Shown one piece after another: positions 18,329 to 27,947 of a stretch of 64,000 bases of DNA. The stretch is from Anaerocolumna sp. (lineage in GTDB: Bacteria; Bacillota; Clostridia; Lachnospirales; Lachnospiraceae): assembly GCA_029256725.1 (NCBI GenBank), contig JAQSXJ010000022.1:1-64000 (forward strand), in the 5' to 3' direction. Each line of letters begins with the position of its first letter. The first letter of the stretch is position 1. The translations under genes and the position numbers were made by a program. The notes below the pieces were generated by a model, which did no database searches, was not told the origin of the DNA, and saw nothing but the letters and a program-made list of their open reading frames with translations.

Positions 18329-20059
18329 TTATAGAAATTCCTGTACCTGTATAATAGAGTTAATTACTTTTCCCATATTATTAAGGTTTACGACGCCATA
18401 GCCCCAATTCGGATTTGGATAGTCTTCCTCCGAATCCCTGCTGGCGCTCTGGGTGATAATTTTCATCATAAGGGCGTTGCTCATAGTAGGGAAGTTACCA
18501 TCTGTTACGCCCCATTCCATCAGAAGGGCCATTACCCCTGCTACATAGGCAGCTGAAACGCTGGTACCGGTTACCTTAAGAAAGGTATTGTTTAGAAATG
18601 GACTTATGGAATTGACACCCGGAGCGGTGATATCGGGCTTAGGGTAGTTATTTACGGCATTACCTCTGCTGGCATGATAGTACAAAAGATTGTCATCCGG
18701 GTTATAAGCAGAAGCGCAGATAAGCCTGCTGTTATTACCGGGGCTGACAATAGTGGTATAGTTGTTGGCATTTTTAAAAACTGTTCCATCTGATAAGAAA
18801 TTATGGATAGGCAGCCATATGTGAAAACTCATAGGCAGATCTGATGTACCGCCATAGATAAAGAACTTCCATTTGCCAGGTATAGGGTTTCGAAACCGTA
18901 AGGCAATATATTGTTCGGAGGAGTAGATATCCTTTATTCGGCTGTCAGCAATAATTGTCATATCTCCCTGCGTGTAAAGCAGACTGTTATCACTTATGTA
19001 GGGAATGCGGAAGATATAACTTCCGTCCGGAGAATATAAGTCAATCCAGAACCAGTTAGGAGCAGTTCCCCAGAACAGCATAGTAAAACCATAGGTATCT
19101 TCACCTACGGATAGTTCTACACTATGAAAGGTCTGACCGGAATTGATTTCCCCATAATAATGACTGCCACGATTACCCTGGTTCCCGGCTGCTACCACAA
19201 TCCCCCTTTTGTAAGAAGTGCTTAGGCCTCCAAGATACACAGCGATGGGGCGATAACCCATATAACCGCTCTGGCTGTTGCCGATACCAAGGCATAGTAT
19301 CAAAGGTTTGTTTAAATGATTAGCTAATTTATTTAGGTAGTAAATTCCAAAGATGATATCTGTTTCCTGAAAACAGATAGAATCAGGAGGTATAGCAAAG
19401 AATTCCTTTAGATATGCTTTGGCAGGTTTTAATTTAACTACTGCGAAGGAAGCATTTGTGGCAACACCTGCGAAGTTGTATTCAGTATCTTCATTTCCGG
19501 CAGCAATGCCTGCCATGATTGTTCCATGTCCTATTTCATCAATACTTGGGACAATGGACAGAGGGTCGGCAGATTTTAAGGCCTGATTTATCTGTTCATT
19601 TCTGAACTCGGTGCCATACTCTATATTTTCTTGATGATCGGAATTTTCTATAGTCTGATCCCAGATGGATATAATTCTGCTGGTGCCATCTTCCTTTCGA
19701 AATACATGATTCTGATAATCTATTCCCGTATCAATAAATCCAATCAGAACTTCCTTTCCTGAATAGCCTTGATTGAGGCGAAAGGGTGCAGGGCGTTTTT
19801 CTCTTTTTTCTCTAATTTCTCTAGAATGTCCATACTCTGTTAACAATCCAAAGCAGGAAGGAATACTGTTAAAACCAAATTTATCAATACTGTCAAAGGT
19901 CATATTATTAACCGGTATATGAACAAGGGAAAAGTCGGAAAAGTTCAGACTTATGGTGCTGTCAGGAAAGGAGTTTAAGATATCCTGCCGGTCGGTCTCG
20001 TTGACAATAAGATCTGCATATTCTTCATTTATTATCTTAAACCTCTCAGAATAGGTCAT
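18329..20059 (-). CDS. Subtilisin-like S8 protease, Csp-type (downstream paralogue)
   Basis: 576 residues, no signal peptide. The catalytic triad is intact: D110 (IGFIDTGID), H178 (DEIGHGTIMAG) and a Ser near 515 (GTSVSAAY). An N-terminal 90-residue prodomain-like part and a central about 150-residue beta-rich insert (residues 290-440) match the architecture of clostridial Csp proteases, which cleave the spore cortex hydrolase SleC during germination. Unlike CspC pseudoproteases, the active site is complete. It follows a paralogue by 91 bases on the same strand, probably from tandem duplication. A role in germination is inferred from architecture only. Confidence 0.9.
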   Translation of the reverse strand: MTYSERFKIINEEYADLIVNETDRQDILNSFPDSTISLNFSDFSLVHIPVNNMTFDSIDKFGFNSIPSCFGLLTEYGHSREIREKREKRPAPFRLNQGYSGKEVLIGFIDTGIDYQNHVFRKEDGTSRIISIWDQTIENSDHQENIEYGTEFRNEQINQALKSADPLSIVPSIDEIGHGTIMAGIAAGNEDTEYNFAGVATNASFAVVKLKPAKAYLKEFFAIPPDSICFQETDIIFGIYYLNKLANHLNKPLILCLGIGNSQSGYMGYRPIAVYLGGLSTSYKRGIVVAAGNQGNRGSHYYGEINSGQTFHSVELSVGEDTYGFTMLFWGTAPNWFWIDLYSPDGSYIFRIPYISDNSLLYTQGDMTIIADSRIKDIYSSEQYIALRFRNPIPGKWKFFIYGGTSDLPMSFHIWLPIHNFLSDGTVFKNANNYTTIVSPGNNSRLICASAYNPDDNLLYYHASRGNAVNNYPKPDITAPGVNSISPFLNNTFLKVTGTSVSAAYVAGVMALLMEWGVTDGNFPTMSNALMMKIITQSASRDSEEDYPNPNWGYGVVNLNNMGKVINSIIQVQEFL

Positions 20060-20149
20060 ATTGCCGCCTCGGATGTATCTTTACTTCATTTATATGAATA
20101 TAAACCCATTTATATGAAGTAGGATACAAGAACTACTCTATAATTTTCT

Positions 20150-21874
20150 TTATTTCATCTCCTGGACTCTTAGAATAGAGTTAATCACGCTGCCTAACTT
20201 ACTGATATCTATAATACCATAGCCCCAATCCGGGTTTGGATAACTTTCTTCCGGTCTTCTGCTGGCACTTTGAGTAATAATCTTTTTCAGCAAAGTATTG
20301 TTCATCTCCGTATAATTACCGTTGGTAATGCCCCATTCCATAAGAAGAGTAAGTACACCTGCAATATAGGCAGAGGAAATACTGGTACCGGTTGCCGTTA
20401 CATAGGTGTTGTTAATATAAGGAGATACGGAATTGACACCGGGAGCAGTAATATCAGGTTTTGGAAAATTGGTGATGGTATTTCCTTTGCTGGCATAAAA
20501 GTAGAGGGTAGCATTCTGAGGATTGTAAGCAGTAGCGCAGATTAAGCTGCTGTTGTTACCTGGAGCTACTATGGTTGTATAATTATTGGGATTGCCAAAG
20601 ACGGTTCCTGGTGTAAGAAAATTATGCAGAGGCAGCCAAAAGTGGAAACGCATGGGTAAATCCCCTTTAAGACCATACACATAAAAGTGCCAGTCACCGG
20701 GTATGGGTTTACTAAAGCGCATTACGATAAACTGTTCAGCGGTAAAGGGTTCTTTTATCTGACTATCTATAATAAGTGCCATTTCTTCTAAAATAATAAC
20801 GATGCTTTTACCTGTAATAGGAGGGACTCTGGAAATAAATTCGCCATTGGGCGCATATAAATCAATCCAGAATAAATTAGGAGAGGTTCCCCAAAACTGC
20901 AGGGTAAAGCCATAGGTATCCTTTCCCACCGAGAGAACTACATCGTCAAAAGAGTCAGGTGGTTTGATATCACCATAGTAATGACTTCCGCGATTGCTTT
21001 CATTACCCGCGGAGACTACAATTCCTCTTCCCGGTAATTCGCCTAAGGAGGAAAGGTATCTGCTTAGTGCTCTGTTGCCGGTATGGTCACTCTGGCTGGT
21101 ACCAATACCAAGACATATAACCAGAGGTTTCTTTAACTGATTTGCAAGCTGGTTCAAATAAGTGACACCATTAATAATGTCATTTTCCTGAAAACAGATT
21201 GACTGAGGAGGGATGAGGTAAAATTCCTTAAGGTAAGTCTTGGCAGGTTTTAATTTAACCATTGCGATGTTAATATCGACGGCAACGCCTGAAAAGCCGT
21301 AACTGGCATTTGGGTTACCGCCTGCGATGCCGGCTAAAATAGTTCCGTGTCCGATTTCATCAATACTTGGTACAATGGTGAGAGGCTCCTCTGATGTCAA
21401 TGCTGAATTGATTTGGTCATTACCATATTGGGTGCCATAAAAGAAATCTTCGGGATAATTCGTACTTTCGATTGTCTGATCCCAAATAGATAAAATCCTG
21501 CTGGTACCGTCACTTTTAATAAAGGCAGCATTTCTATAATCAATTCCTGTATCAATAAATCCGAGCAATACCTCTTTACCGCTGTAGCCGTATTTTATTT
21601 CAAAGGGTTCAGGAAGATTCCCCAAATTAATGTCATGAATAATGCTATCAGCTGTTAGCAGTCCGAAGCAGGCAGGAATACTGTTATAACCAAATCTATT
21701 TATACTGTCAAAATCCATATTCTCGACAGGTAAATGAACAATAGAAGAATTGGCGAAGCTCAGACTAACAGAACTGTTAGGGTATGTCTTTAAAAAGTCA
21801 TCCCTGCTGGTATTGCTGATGATAAGATCTGCAAAATCCTCACTTGTAATTTTTAACCGTTCGGATTCGGTCAT
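20150..21874 (-). CDS. Subtilisin-like S8 protease, Csp-type (upstream paralogue)
   Basis: 574 residues, colinear with the next gene over its whole length. Triad residues: D108 (LGFIDTGID), H about 176 (DEIGHGTILAG) and Ser in GTSISSAYIAG. Both proteins start with a similar MTxSERxKI segment and share IPACFGLLT and NIAMVKLKPAK-like blocks, so they derive from one gene. No signal peptide is seen, as expected for spore-forming mother-cell or spore-coat proteases. The promoter must lie in the 22 kb region next to the YitT remnant. Confidence 0.9.
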   Translation of the reverse strand: MTESERLKITSEDFADLIISNTSRDDFLKTYPNSSVSLSFANSSIVHLPVENMDFDSINRFGYNSIPACFGLLTADSIIHDINLGNLPEPFEIKYGYSGKEVLLGFIDTGIDYRNAAFIKSDGTSRILSIWDQTIESTNYPEDFFYGTQYGNDQINSALTSEEPLTIVPSIDEIGHGTILAGIAGGNPNASYGFSGVAVDINIAMVKLKPAKTYLKEFYLIPPQSICFQENDIINGVTYLNQLANQLKKPLVICLGIGTSQSDHTGNRALSRYLSSLGELPGRGIVVSAGNESNRGSHYYGDIKPPDSFDDVVLSVGKDTYGFTLQFWGTSPNLFWIDLYAPNGEFISRVPPITGKSIVIILEEMALIIDSQIKEPFTAEQFIVMRFSKPIPGDWHFYVYGLKGDLPMRFHFWLPLHNFLTPGTVFGNPNNYTTIVAPGNNSSLICATAYNPQNATLYFYASKGNTITNFPKPDITAPGVNSVSPYINNTYVTATGTSISSAYIAGVLTLLMEWGITNGNYTEMNNTLLKKIITQSASRRPEESYPNPDWGYGIIDISKLGSVINSILRVQEMK

Positions 21875-21951
21875 GGAACTACCTCTGATGAATCATTTAT
21901 TTTATTTATATGAAAGATAGAGATAGAACTGACCAAAAACTTTTGGAAAGA

Positions 21952-22135
21952 TTAATGAATGGACTTCTTTTTGTATTTCTTACCTGCTACCTCGATACTG
22001 CCAATTGTTATCAGGGCATCCATATCAAAGGTATGTATGATATTCTTAATTTTTGCAATTTCCAGACGTGATACCACTTACGATTTCCGTTCCATCCAAG
22101 GAACCACCGGCTCTGATAATAAGACCAACGCCTTA
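21952..22135 (-). pseudogene. Remnant of a YitT/DUF2179 membrane protein
   Basis: Two minus-strand pieces survive: a short segment GLIIRAGGSLDGTE (a signature of the YitT membrane domain) and, in another frame, VVSRLEIAKIKNIIHTFD followed by MDALITIGSIEVAG, the C-terminal DUF2179 domain, ending at TAA 21952. About 110 residues between them and the whole N-terminus are missing. It is an internally deleted and frameshifted relic. Confidence 0.75.
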
Positions 22136-22148
22136 AGGAATAATGAAC

Positions 22149-23387
22149 CTACAAGCTGCTCGTCATAAAACGTTCTGCGAAAAGAGCAGTCCGAAGATTG
22201 TAAATATCATTGTTATCTGTAAAAGAAATATTTAATACTGCCTCCATTTTCTCAAGACGAGGAGGGATGGTATTGCGGTGAATATACAACTTCTTGGCAG
22301 CCTGTGCCTGGTTGCAATTGCAATCCAGGTAGGCTTTTAGCGTCTCATATAGATCGGTATCATTATCTTTATCGTATACATGCAAGGGACTAAGGTAATA
22401 TTCTACGTATTGTTTAAGGATATTTTCATTGTTCAGGGAGAAGAAGATTCGGTAAATTCCAAGGGCTTCATAATCTATAATCTTTCTGTCTGCAATATCT
22501 GTGAGGCCTCCTAGACTGACAGAACGTGCAGCTTCTAAGAAGGATTCCTTAATATCTAACAGAGTTGAGGCTATACGTCCTTTACCGGCCTGTAATCTTG
22601 CATTAGGATACGGAGTAGCAAGAACCTCGAATATTTTAAGAAATGCTTCGTCTATCTTTTGTTCACTTCGTCTGGAAACCGGAATAACAAAGATAACATA
22701 AGCACGGTGCAGACAATACCAGTAACCGGGAGATATCATATGATTCAGGTGATAGATAATCTTATCGTTAATCATCCGGAGCAGCTCCTCGGGATTGTTG
22801 GGGCTGTTATGCAGATTCTCGGTCTTAAGATAATTCTCCAGGTTAGTAAAATTAATAATGTATACACGATAGCTTTCTTTGGGATTATAGCCAAGAAACA
22901 AGGCTTTGTTATGGAGGATTTCTGTAAGTTCCTCTTCTTTTGTCTCAAAGAAGACAGAATACCAGAAATCGCTGGCAGCAGCAACCTTCTTATCCTGATA
23001 TTGAATCAGGTTGATGATATCTTTGGTAATGGAGTTGATTACAGCGGTACTTGGCAATGAGAATAAAGGCATCATAAGCTCATCAGCCAGCGCAAGAAGT
23101 TCTGCTGAGAGATTCGGTTCGATAATATAGCGGTCACCGGTTAAGAGGATAATACCGGCAGAATTGTTCTCACTGGCAGCCTGGACCATTTCCATAAGAG
23201 ATATATTATCATAATACATATTAACACCATAATAAATCAGAATCTCTCCGCCGCTGACCCAGCTTGAAATAGGCCAGGACAATACGACATAAGGCCAGGT
23301 AACGCTTCTGTCCAGACCCTCTTCGCCTGCCAGAAGCTTAATAGATAACAGAGACTGAATATTTAATAACTCACGGGTAGTTGCCAT
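22149..23387 (-). CDS. PucR-family transcriptional regulator
   Basis: 412 residues. The N-terminal 130 residues match the PucR ligand-binding domain (LLAGEEGLDRSVTWPYV, GGEILIYYG), the middle resembles the GGDEF-like domain of these regulators, and the C-terminus is a PucR-type HTH (TLKAYLDCNCNQAQAAKKLY, then IHRNTIPPRLEKM). PucR proteins usually activate catabolic genes for purines, amino acids or similar nitrogen sources in response to a ligand. It is divergent from the peptide operon with a 512-base shared upstream region, which makes it the likely regulator of that operon. Confidence 0.92.
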   Translation of the reverse strand: MATTRELLNIQSLLSIKLLAGEEGLDRSVTWPYVVLSWPISSWVSGGEILIYYGVNMYYDNISLMEMVQAASENNSAGIILLTGDRYIIEPNLSAELLALADELMMPLFSLPSTAVINSITKDIINLIQYQDKKVAAASDFWYSVFFETKEEELTEILHNKALFLGYNPKESYRVYIINFTNLENYLKTENLHNSPNNPEELLRMINDKIIYHLNHMISPGYWYCLHRAYVIFVIPVSRRSEQKIDEAFLKIFEVLATPYPNARLQAGKGRIASTLLDIKESFLEAARSVSLGGLTDIADRKIIDYEALGIYRIFFSLNNENILKQYVEYYLSPLHVYDKDNDTDLYETLKAYLDCNCNQAQAAKKLYIHRNTIPPRLEKMEAVLNISFTDNNDIYNLRTALFAERFMTSSL

Positions 23388-23709
23388 ATATACCTCCTCT
23401 TTTTTGGGAAATACCGGTATAACCTAGAATATGAACGAAGGGACCTCTATCTGCTTTTTATATATTTACAATATCCCCTTCACGAAAACCTGATATGGAG
23501 TATAGTATACGTTTAATTGTAAGAATTTGCAATTATTATTGTGCTTAATGCATATAAAAAATGTTTGGTGCCATGCTCTGAGAACTTTTGAGTGAGATTA
23601 GCTTTCAAAGGCTAGTATAAATGAATTCTTATTCATGACTTTAAGTACATTATACACTATAGTGTTCTAAGTGCATAATAAATATTTAAAAAAATATGCA
23701 TAGTATACA
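23388..23709. promoter_or_regulatory. Upstream region shared by PucR and peptide operon, with 12-bp palindrome
   Basis: The region holds a perfect palindrome ACACTATAGTGT at 23654-23665, 45 bases before the operon -35, and several AT-rich GTGCATAATAA-like words. A palindrome here is a good candidate for the PucR site or another activator site. No gene is seen. Confidence 0.5.
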
Positions 23710-23737
23710 TTGCGATTATGTGCAGGTGTGGTATACT
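23710..23737 (+). promoter_or_regulatory. Promoter of the peptide operon
   Basis: TTGCGA (23710-23715), 16-base spacer, TATACT (23732-23737). The weak -35 would fit an activator-dependent promoter. Confidence 0.6.
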
Positions 23738-23751
23738 AATTCAAACAGACG

Positions 23752-23781
23752 AAGTTGTCATTATAATATGGCAACTTTTTT
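23752..23781 (+). terminator. Terminator-like hairpin in the operon leader
   Basis: AAGTTGTCAT pairs with ATGGCAACTT (one G-U) around a six-base loop, followed by TTTT, about 10 bases after the predicted transcription start and 120 bases before the first gene. A second hairpin (TTGCTGCA / TGCAGC-GGCAA) follows at about 23813. The position suggests transcription attenuation or a start-proximal stabilising hairpin. Confidence 0.6.
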
Positions 23782-23899
23782 GCTATATAGACTGAATTTA
23801 TATATATACAGTTTTGCTGCAGGGAATGTAGTGCAGCGGCAATCATCCGGTTGTTGTGAACAAAAATATTTACCAGGTAAGGATTAGGGAGGAAAGAGA

Positions 23900-25588
23900 A
23901 TGAGAAAAGTCATGAAAAAAATGATAGTATTGCTGTTATCACTGGTGATGGTGATGGTTATGCTTACAGGATGCAAGAGTTCTTCAGAGGAAAAGACGCC
24001 AGCAGACAAACCCTCCGATACAGTTTCTGATACGAAAGATGAGGAAGAGGAAGCAGTAGAGAAAGAGATAAAAGTAGGTATAGCCTATGAAATGGATTCC
24101 CTGGATCCTGCCCAGGCAAATGTTGATGTTGATTTCATTGTTATGTTTCTCGCCGGAGAAGCGCTGGTAAGAAGTGTAGAAGGAAAAGCAGTACCTGGTG
24201 GTGCGCAGAGCTGGGAAGCGAATGAAGGAAACACAGAATACACCTTCCATCTTCGTAAGGAGGCTGCCTTTAATGACGGAACGCCGATTACAGCAGAGAG
24301 CTATAAATACTCCCTGTTAAGAACACTGGATCCGGAAAAAGCCTATGCCAATACCTCCAAATTATCATTTATAACCAATGCAGATAAATATGCTGCAGGT
24401 GAAGCAGCAGCAGAAGAGGTGGGAATAGAAGTTATAGACGAATATACTATAAAGATAACCTGTGCAGTACCTACATACCCTATCAGCTTTTCAACCGTTG
24501 CATTCCTGCCGTTGAATCAGGAATTTGTAGAAGCTGCAGGTGAGCAATATGGTACAGAAGCAGAAAAGGTACTGACAAACGGAGCTTTTACCATAACAGA
24601 TTGGGTTCATGATTCTCAGGTAACCCTGGTGAAGAACGAGACCTACTGGGATGCAGAAGCTATTCATCTGACGAAAATAGACGGAATGATAAATGCTACC
24701 GGTGACACCGCTGTGGATATGATGTTAGCCGGTGATCTGGATGCCGTAGAATTTGCAAGTGCAGAACCCGTTGGAACCCTTAGTGATGCAGGATTTTCAA
24801 CAGTAAGTTATGTAAATGGTTATCAGTTCCTAAATATCAGCTATAAAGGAGCAACAGAGGAAACCGGTAAATGGCTGAGCAATAAGAACTTCCGACTGGC
24901 CCTTAGTAATGCTCTGGATCGTACAGCTCTTGTACAGTCCGTTTACACCGCAGATATACCTGCAAGCCGTCTGACAGGAGTGACAGAAGTAGGTGCAGAT
25001 CAGCACTTTAATGAGGAATATCCCTATACAGGCTGGAATGTAACACAGGATACTACCAAAGCAGATGAATATATGAAACTTGCTATGGCAGAGATGGGTG
25101 TATCAAGTGTTGAAGAAATCCCTGCCTTTACAATGCTGTGTTTTGACAGCAGCAATAATATGGATGCACTAAATGCTGTAGCTGACATGTGGCTAAAGAC
25201 CCTTGGTATTAAGTGCGAGATCGATGCGCAGCCCATATCCACTATGGTTTCAAAGGCTGTAGCAGGAGAATTTGATTTCTGGAAGGGTGGACAGGCAGTA
25301 AGTTCTCTGGACTGGCTGGATTTCCTTCAGGGCTTTACCTCAGAAGCAAATCAGGTATACTTTTATAAAGATGCAGAGTTTGATAAACTCTACAATACAG
25401 CCAATACCGCTGCGACCTGGAAGGAAAGAAAGGATGCTATGTATGAACTGGAGAAATACTTCTGTGAAAATGTAGTTGACCTTCAGGTAACCTGGAGCCA
25501 GAGCACACTGGTCTTTCATGACAGAGTAACTGGTATCACAATTAATACAGATGCAATGGATTATACCTATGCAGATGTAACAGAGTAA
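23900..25588 (+). CDS. Oligopeptide/dipeptide ABC transporter substrate-binding lipoprotein
   Basis: 562 residues with GGAGG upstream. Signal peptide ends in the lipobox LTGC (C25), followed by a Ser/Glu/Asp-rich linker. The SBP_bac_5 fold is evident from YTFHLRKEAAFNDGTPITA, ALDRTALVQSVYT and the length. It binds peptides outside the membrane and delivers them to the permeases encoded next. It is the first gene of a ten-gene operon. Confidence 0.95.
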   Translation: MRKVMKKMIVLLLSLVMVMVMLTGCKSSSEEKTPADKPSDTVSDTKDEEEEAVEKEIKVGIAYEMDSLDPAQANVDVDFIVMFLAGEALVRSVEGKAVPGGAQSWEANEGNTEYTFHLRKEAAFNDGTPITAESYKYSLLRTLDPEKAYANTSKLSFITNADKYAAGEAAAEEVGIEVIDEYTIKITCAVPTYPISFSTVAFLPLNQEFVEAAGEQYGTEAEKVLTNGAFTITDWVHDSQVTLVKNETYWDAEAIHLTKIDGMINATGDTAVDMMLAGDLDAVEFASAEPVGTLSDAGFSTVSYVNGYQFLNISYKGATEETGKWLSNKNFRLALSNALDRTALVQSVYTADIPASRLTGVTEVGADQHFNEEYPYTGWNVTQDTTKADEYMKLAMAEMGVSSVEEIPAFTMLCFDSSNNMDALNAVADMWLKTLGIKCEIDAQPISTMVSKAVAGEFDFWKGGQAVSSLDWLDFLQGFTSEANQVYFYKDAEFDKLYNTANTAATWKERKDAMYELEKYFCENVVDLQVTWSQSTLVFHDRVTGITINTDAMDYTYADVTE

Positions 25589-25771
25589 CAGGTTTTCCAT
25601 CAGTGCCGGTAATAACCCCTATTACCGGTGCTGATTATCCCTTTCTATAGACCTAATAACAGATTGCTAAGTGTCCGTTTAACGAATGTTTAGACCTCTG
25701 TCTAGCTATTCTTTAAGCGAACAGTTATAGGAAAGAAATATAGTGTCTAAAGCACACAGATGGGAGTCACC

Positions 25772-26686
25772 ATGATTAAATATATCATAAAAAGAGTATT
25801 CATTGCCCTTGGAACAATATTTATACTTGCAACCCTGACCTTTTTTCTGGTCAAGCTGCTTCCCGGCAATCCTTTTACAAATGATAAATTAAAACCGGCT
25901 GTCAGAGAGAAGATGATGGAGTATTATGGTCTTAATAAACCTGTGATAAATCAGTATGGAACCTATATGAACAATCTGCTTCACGGTGACCTTGGAACCT
26001 CCTTAAAGAAACCAGGAAAGACAGTGGTATCTATTATCGGTGAGACCTTTCCTGTGTCAGCTAAGCTGGGTCTGGTATCCTTTTTGTTTGCACAGGCAGT
26101 GGGTATCCTCTTTGGGATTATCTGTGCCCAGTTTAAGAACAAATGGCCAGATTATCTGCTGATGCTGGTTGCCATAATAGGAATTGCCATGCCCTCCATG
26201 GTCCTTGGCCCTATTCTTCGCTATTTTTTGGGAGTCAGGCTTCATATACTGCCAGTTACCGGCTGGGGGGACATAAATCAGATTATTATGCCGGCCTTTG
26301 TATTGGCACTAGGTGCAATAGCAGGCGGTACCAGAAGCATGAGAGCAAGTATGCTAAGTATAACAACCCAGGACTACATAAAGACAGCAAGAGCAAAAGG
26401 ACTTAACAGTGTAGAAATTGTAATGCGCCATGAGCTTAAGAATTCTCTGGTGCCCATTATCTCTAATATGGGAGTCGGTATTGCAGGTATTATGATGGGG
26501 TCTTTTGTGGTTGAGAGTATCTTTCTGATTCCCGGACTAGGCAAGTATTTTGTTGATGCTATTACCACACTGGATTACTCACTGGTTATGGGATTGACGA
26601 TATTCTATGGTTCTTTTTTAGTAACCATGAATCTGATAGTGGATATTCTCTATGGCTTTTTGGATCCTCGAATCCGCGTAAGGTAA
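25772..26686 (+). CDS. Peptide ABC transporter permease (DppB/OppB type)
   Basis: 304 residues from ATG 25772 (GGGAG upstream; an ATG 12 bases earlier is less well placed). Begins IKYIIKRVFIALGTIFILA with a leading helix and TFFLVKLLPGNPF, typical of DppB. The EAA loop reads DYIKTARAKGLNSVEIVMRH. About six membrane helices. Pairs with the next permease to form the channel. Confidence 0.95.
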   Translation: MIKYIIKRVFIALGTIFILATLTFFLVKLLPGNPFTNDKLKPAVREKMMEYYGLNKPVINQYGTYMNNLLHGDLGTSLKKPGKTVVSIIGETFPVSAKLGLVSFLFAQAVGILFGIICAQFKNKWPDYLLMLVAIIGIAMPSMVLGPILRYFLGVRLHILPVTGWGDINQIIMPAFVLALGAIAGGTRSMRASMLSITTQDYIKTARAKGLNSVEIVMRHELKNSLVPIISNMGVGIAGIMMGSFVVESIFLIPGLGKYFVDAITTLDYSLVMGLTIFYGSFLVTMNLIVDILYGFLDPRIRVR

Positions 26687-26733
26687 AAGTATCTGAAATA
26701 TCTTAACAGTCTAAAGAAAGGCAAGGAACAGAT

Positions 26734-27786
26734 ATGGCTGAGAATCCAGGAAAAAAATTAAGGAATACTTTTGAGGCTTCTAAAAAAGAAGGTCTTGAGG
26801 TGGAAGGTATTAAGAAAGGCGGCTTTGCAAAAGGTGAATATGACTTTGACGAAAGTGATTTTGACGAAGGTGATTTTGACGAAGGTGATTTTGACCTTCT
26901 AAGCTCTGATTCCTCAGGGCAAGAGGCCATGGTTAGAAAACCTTCCTCTTATTTTAAGGATGTAATGAGAAGCTTTCGAAAGAATAAACTTGCGGTAGTA
27001 TCCCTTGTTATCCTTTGTTTGTTAATTATCATGGTTATTGTAGCACCGATGATGACGAAATATGATTACTTCAGTAACGATTACAATGCAATTAATAACA
27101 CCCCCAATGCAAAGCATTGGTTTGGTACTGATAAATTAGGAAGAGATCTTTGGACAAGAGTCTGGGTGGGAGGACGGGTATCCTTACTGATTGCCATATT
27201 AGCAACCATTATACCTTATGCCATCGGTATGACGGTAGGTGGTATTTCCGGGTATTTCGGCGGTAAAGTCGATATGGTTATTATGAGGGCAATTGATGTT
27301 CTTATGGGTATACCTGACCTTATTTACATGATCCTGCTCATGATGATTCTGGGCAGCGGGAATATACTTACACTGGTAATCGCAATGACCATTACCGGGT
27401 GGATGAGTGCAGCCCGAACGACCAGAGGTCTTGTACTGCAATTTAAGAGCAGGGATTTTGTAGTTGCCAGTGAGACTCTGGGAGCATCACCTCTGCGCCA
27501 AATATTTAAACATCTGATACCGAATTCCTTAGGCATACTGATTGTGGGTATGACCATGACAATTCCTTCTGTAATATTCTATGAAGCCTTTTTAAGTTTT
27601 ATAGGGCTTGGTATCACACCGCCCAACCCCAGCTGGGGACAGTTGATCAAGAACGCTGTGGATCAATTCCGCTATAATCCTTATCAGTTTCTCATACCCT
27701 GTTCCTTTGTCAGCCTGACCATGCTTTGCTTTAATTTCGTAGGGGATGGGCTTCGGGATGCACTGGATCCCAAGCTGCGGGCCTGA
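26734..27786 (+). CDS. Peptide ABC transporter permease (DppC/OppC type) with acidic N-terminal repeat
   Basis: 350 residues. About 80 residues precede the first membrane helix, longer than in most OppC proteins, and contain an Asp/Phe/Glu repeat (DFDEG units at residues 37-53). The remainder is standard OppC: WFGTDKLGRDLWTRVWVGGR, an EAA loop ASETLGASPLRQIFKHLIPN, and a C-terminus GDGLRDALDPKL. AAGGAA lies upstream. The acidic cytoplasmic tail could contact a partner or be a spacer; that is inference. Confidence 0.93.
   Translation: MAENPGKKLRNTFEASKKEGLEVEGIKKGGFAKGEYDFDESDFDEGDFDEGDFDLLSSDSSGQEAMVRKPSSYFKDVMRSFRKNKLAVVSLVILCLLIIMVIVAPMMTKYDYFSNDYNAINNTPNAKHWFGTDKLGRDLWTRVWVGGRVSLLIAILATIIPYAIGMTVGGISGYFGGKVDMVIMRAIDVLMGIPDLIYMILLMMILGSGNILTLVIAMTITGWMSAARTTRGLVLQFKSRDFVVASETLGASPLRQIFKHLIPNSLGILIVGMTMTIPSVIFYEAFLSFIGLGITPPNPSWGQLIKNAVDQFRYNPYQFLIPCSFVSLTMLCFNFVGDGLRDALDPKLRA
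26841..26896 (+). repeat. 15-bp coding tandem repeat (DFDEG)
   Basis: GATTTTGACGAAGGT repeats about three and a half times within the permease gene, each unit coding for DFDEG. The unit is a multiple of three, so copy changes would keep the frame. Confidence 0.8.
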
Positions 27787-27947
27787 TTAACTATTTGAAA
27801 GCTTCTTTTATCAGATTATGAACCGCAACAGCAGCGGAGGAGGGGCTAAGGTTGAAAGAAATACACCTTCAACCACAAATTTGTGCCTGTGAAATCCTCA
27901 GTACAAATTCGGATGCACAAAAAACACGTGCAGGAATGAGGTTAATT

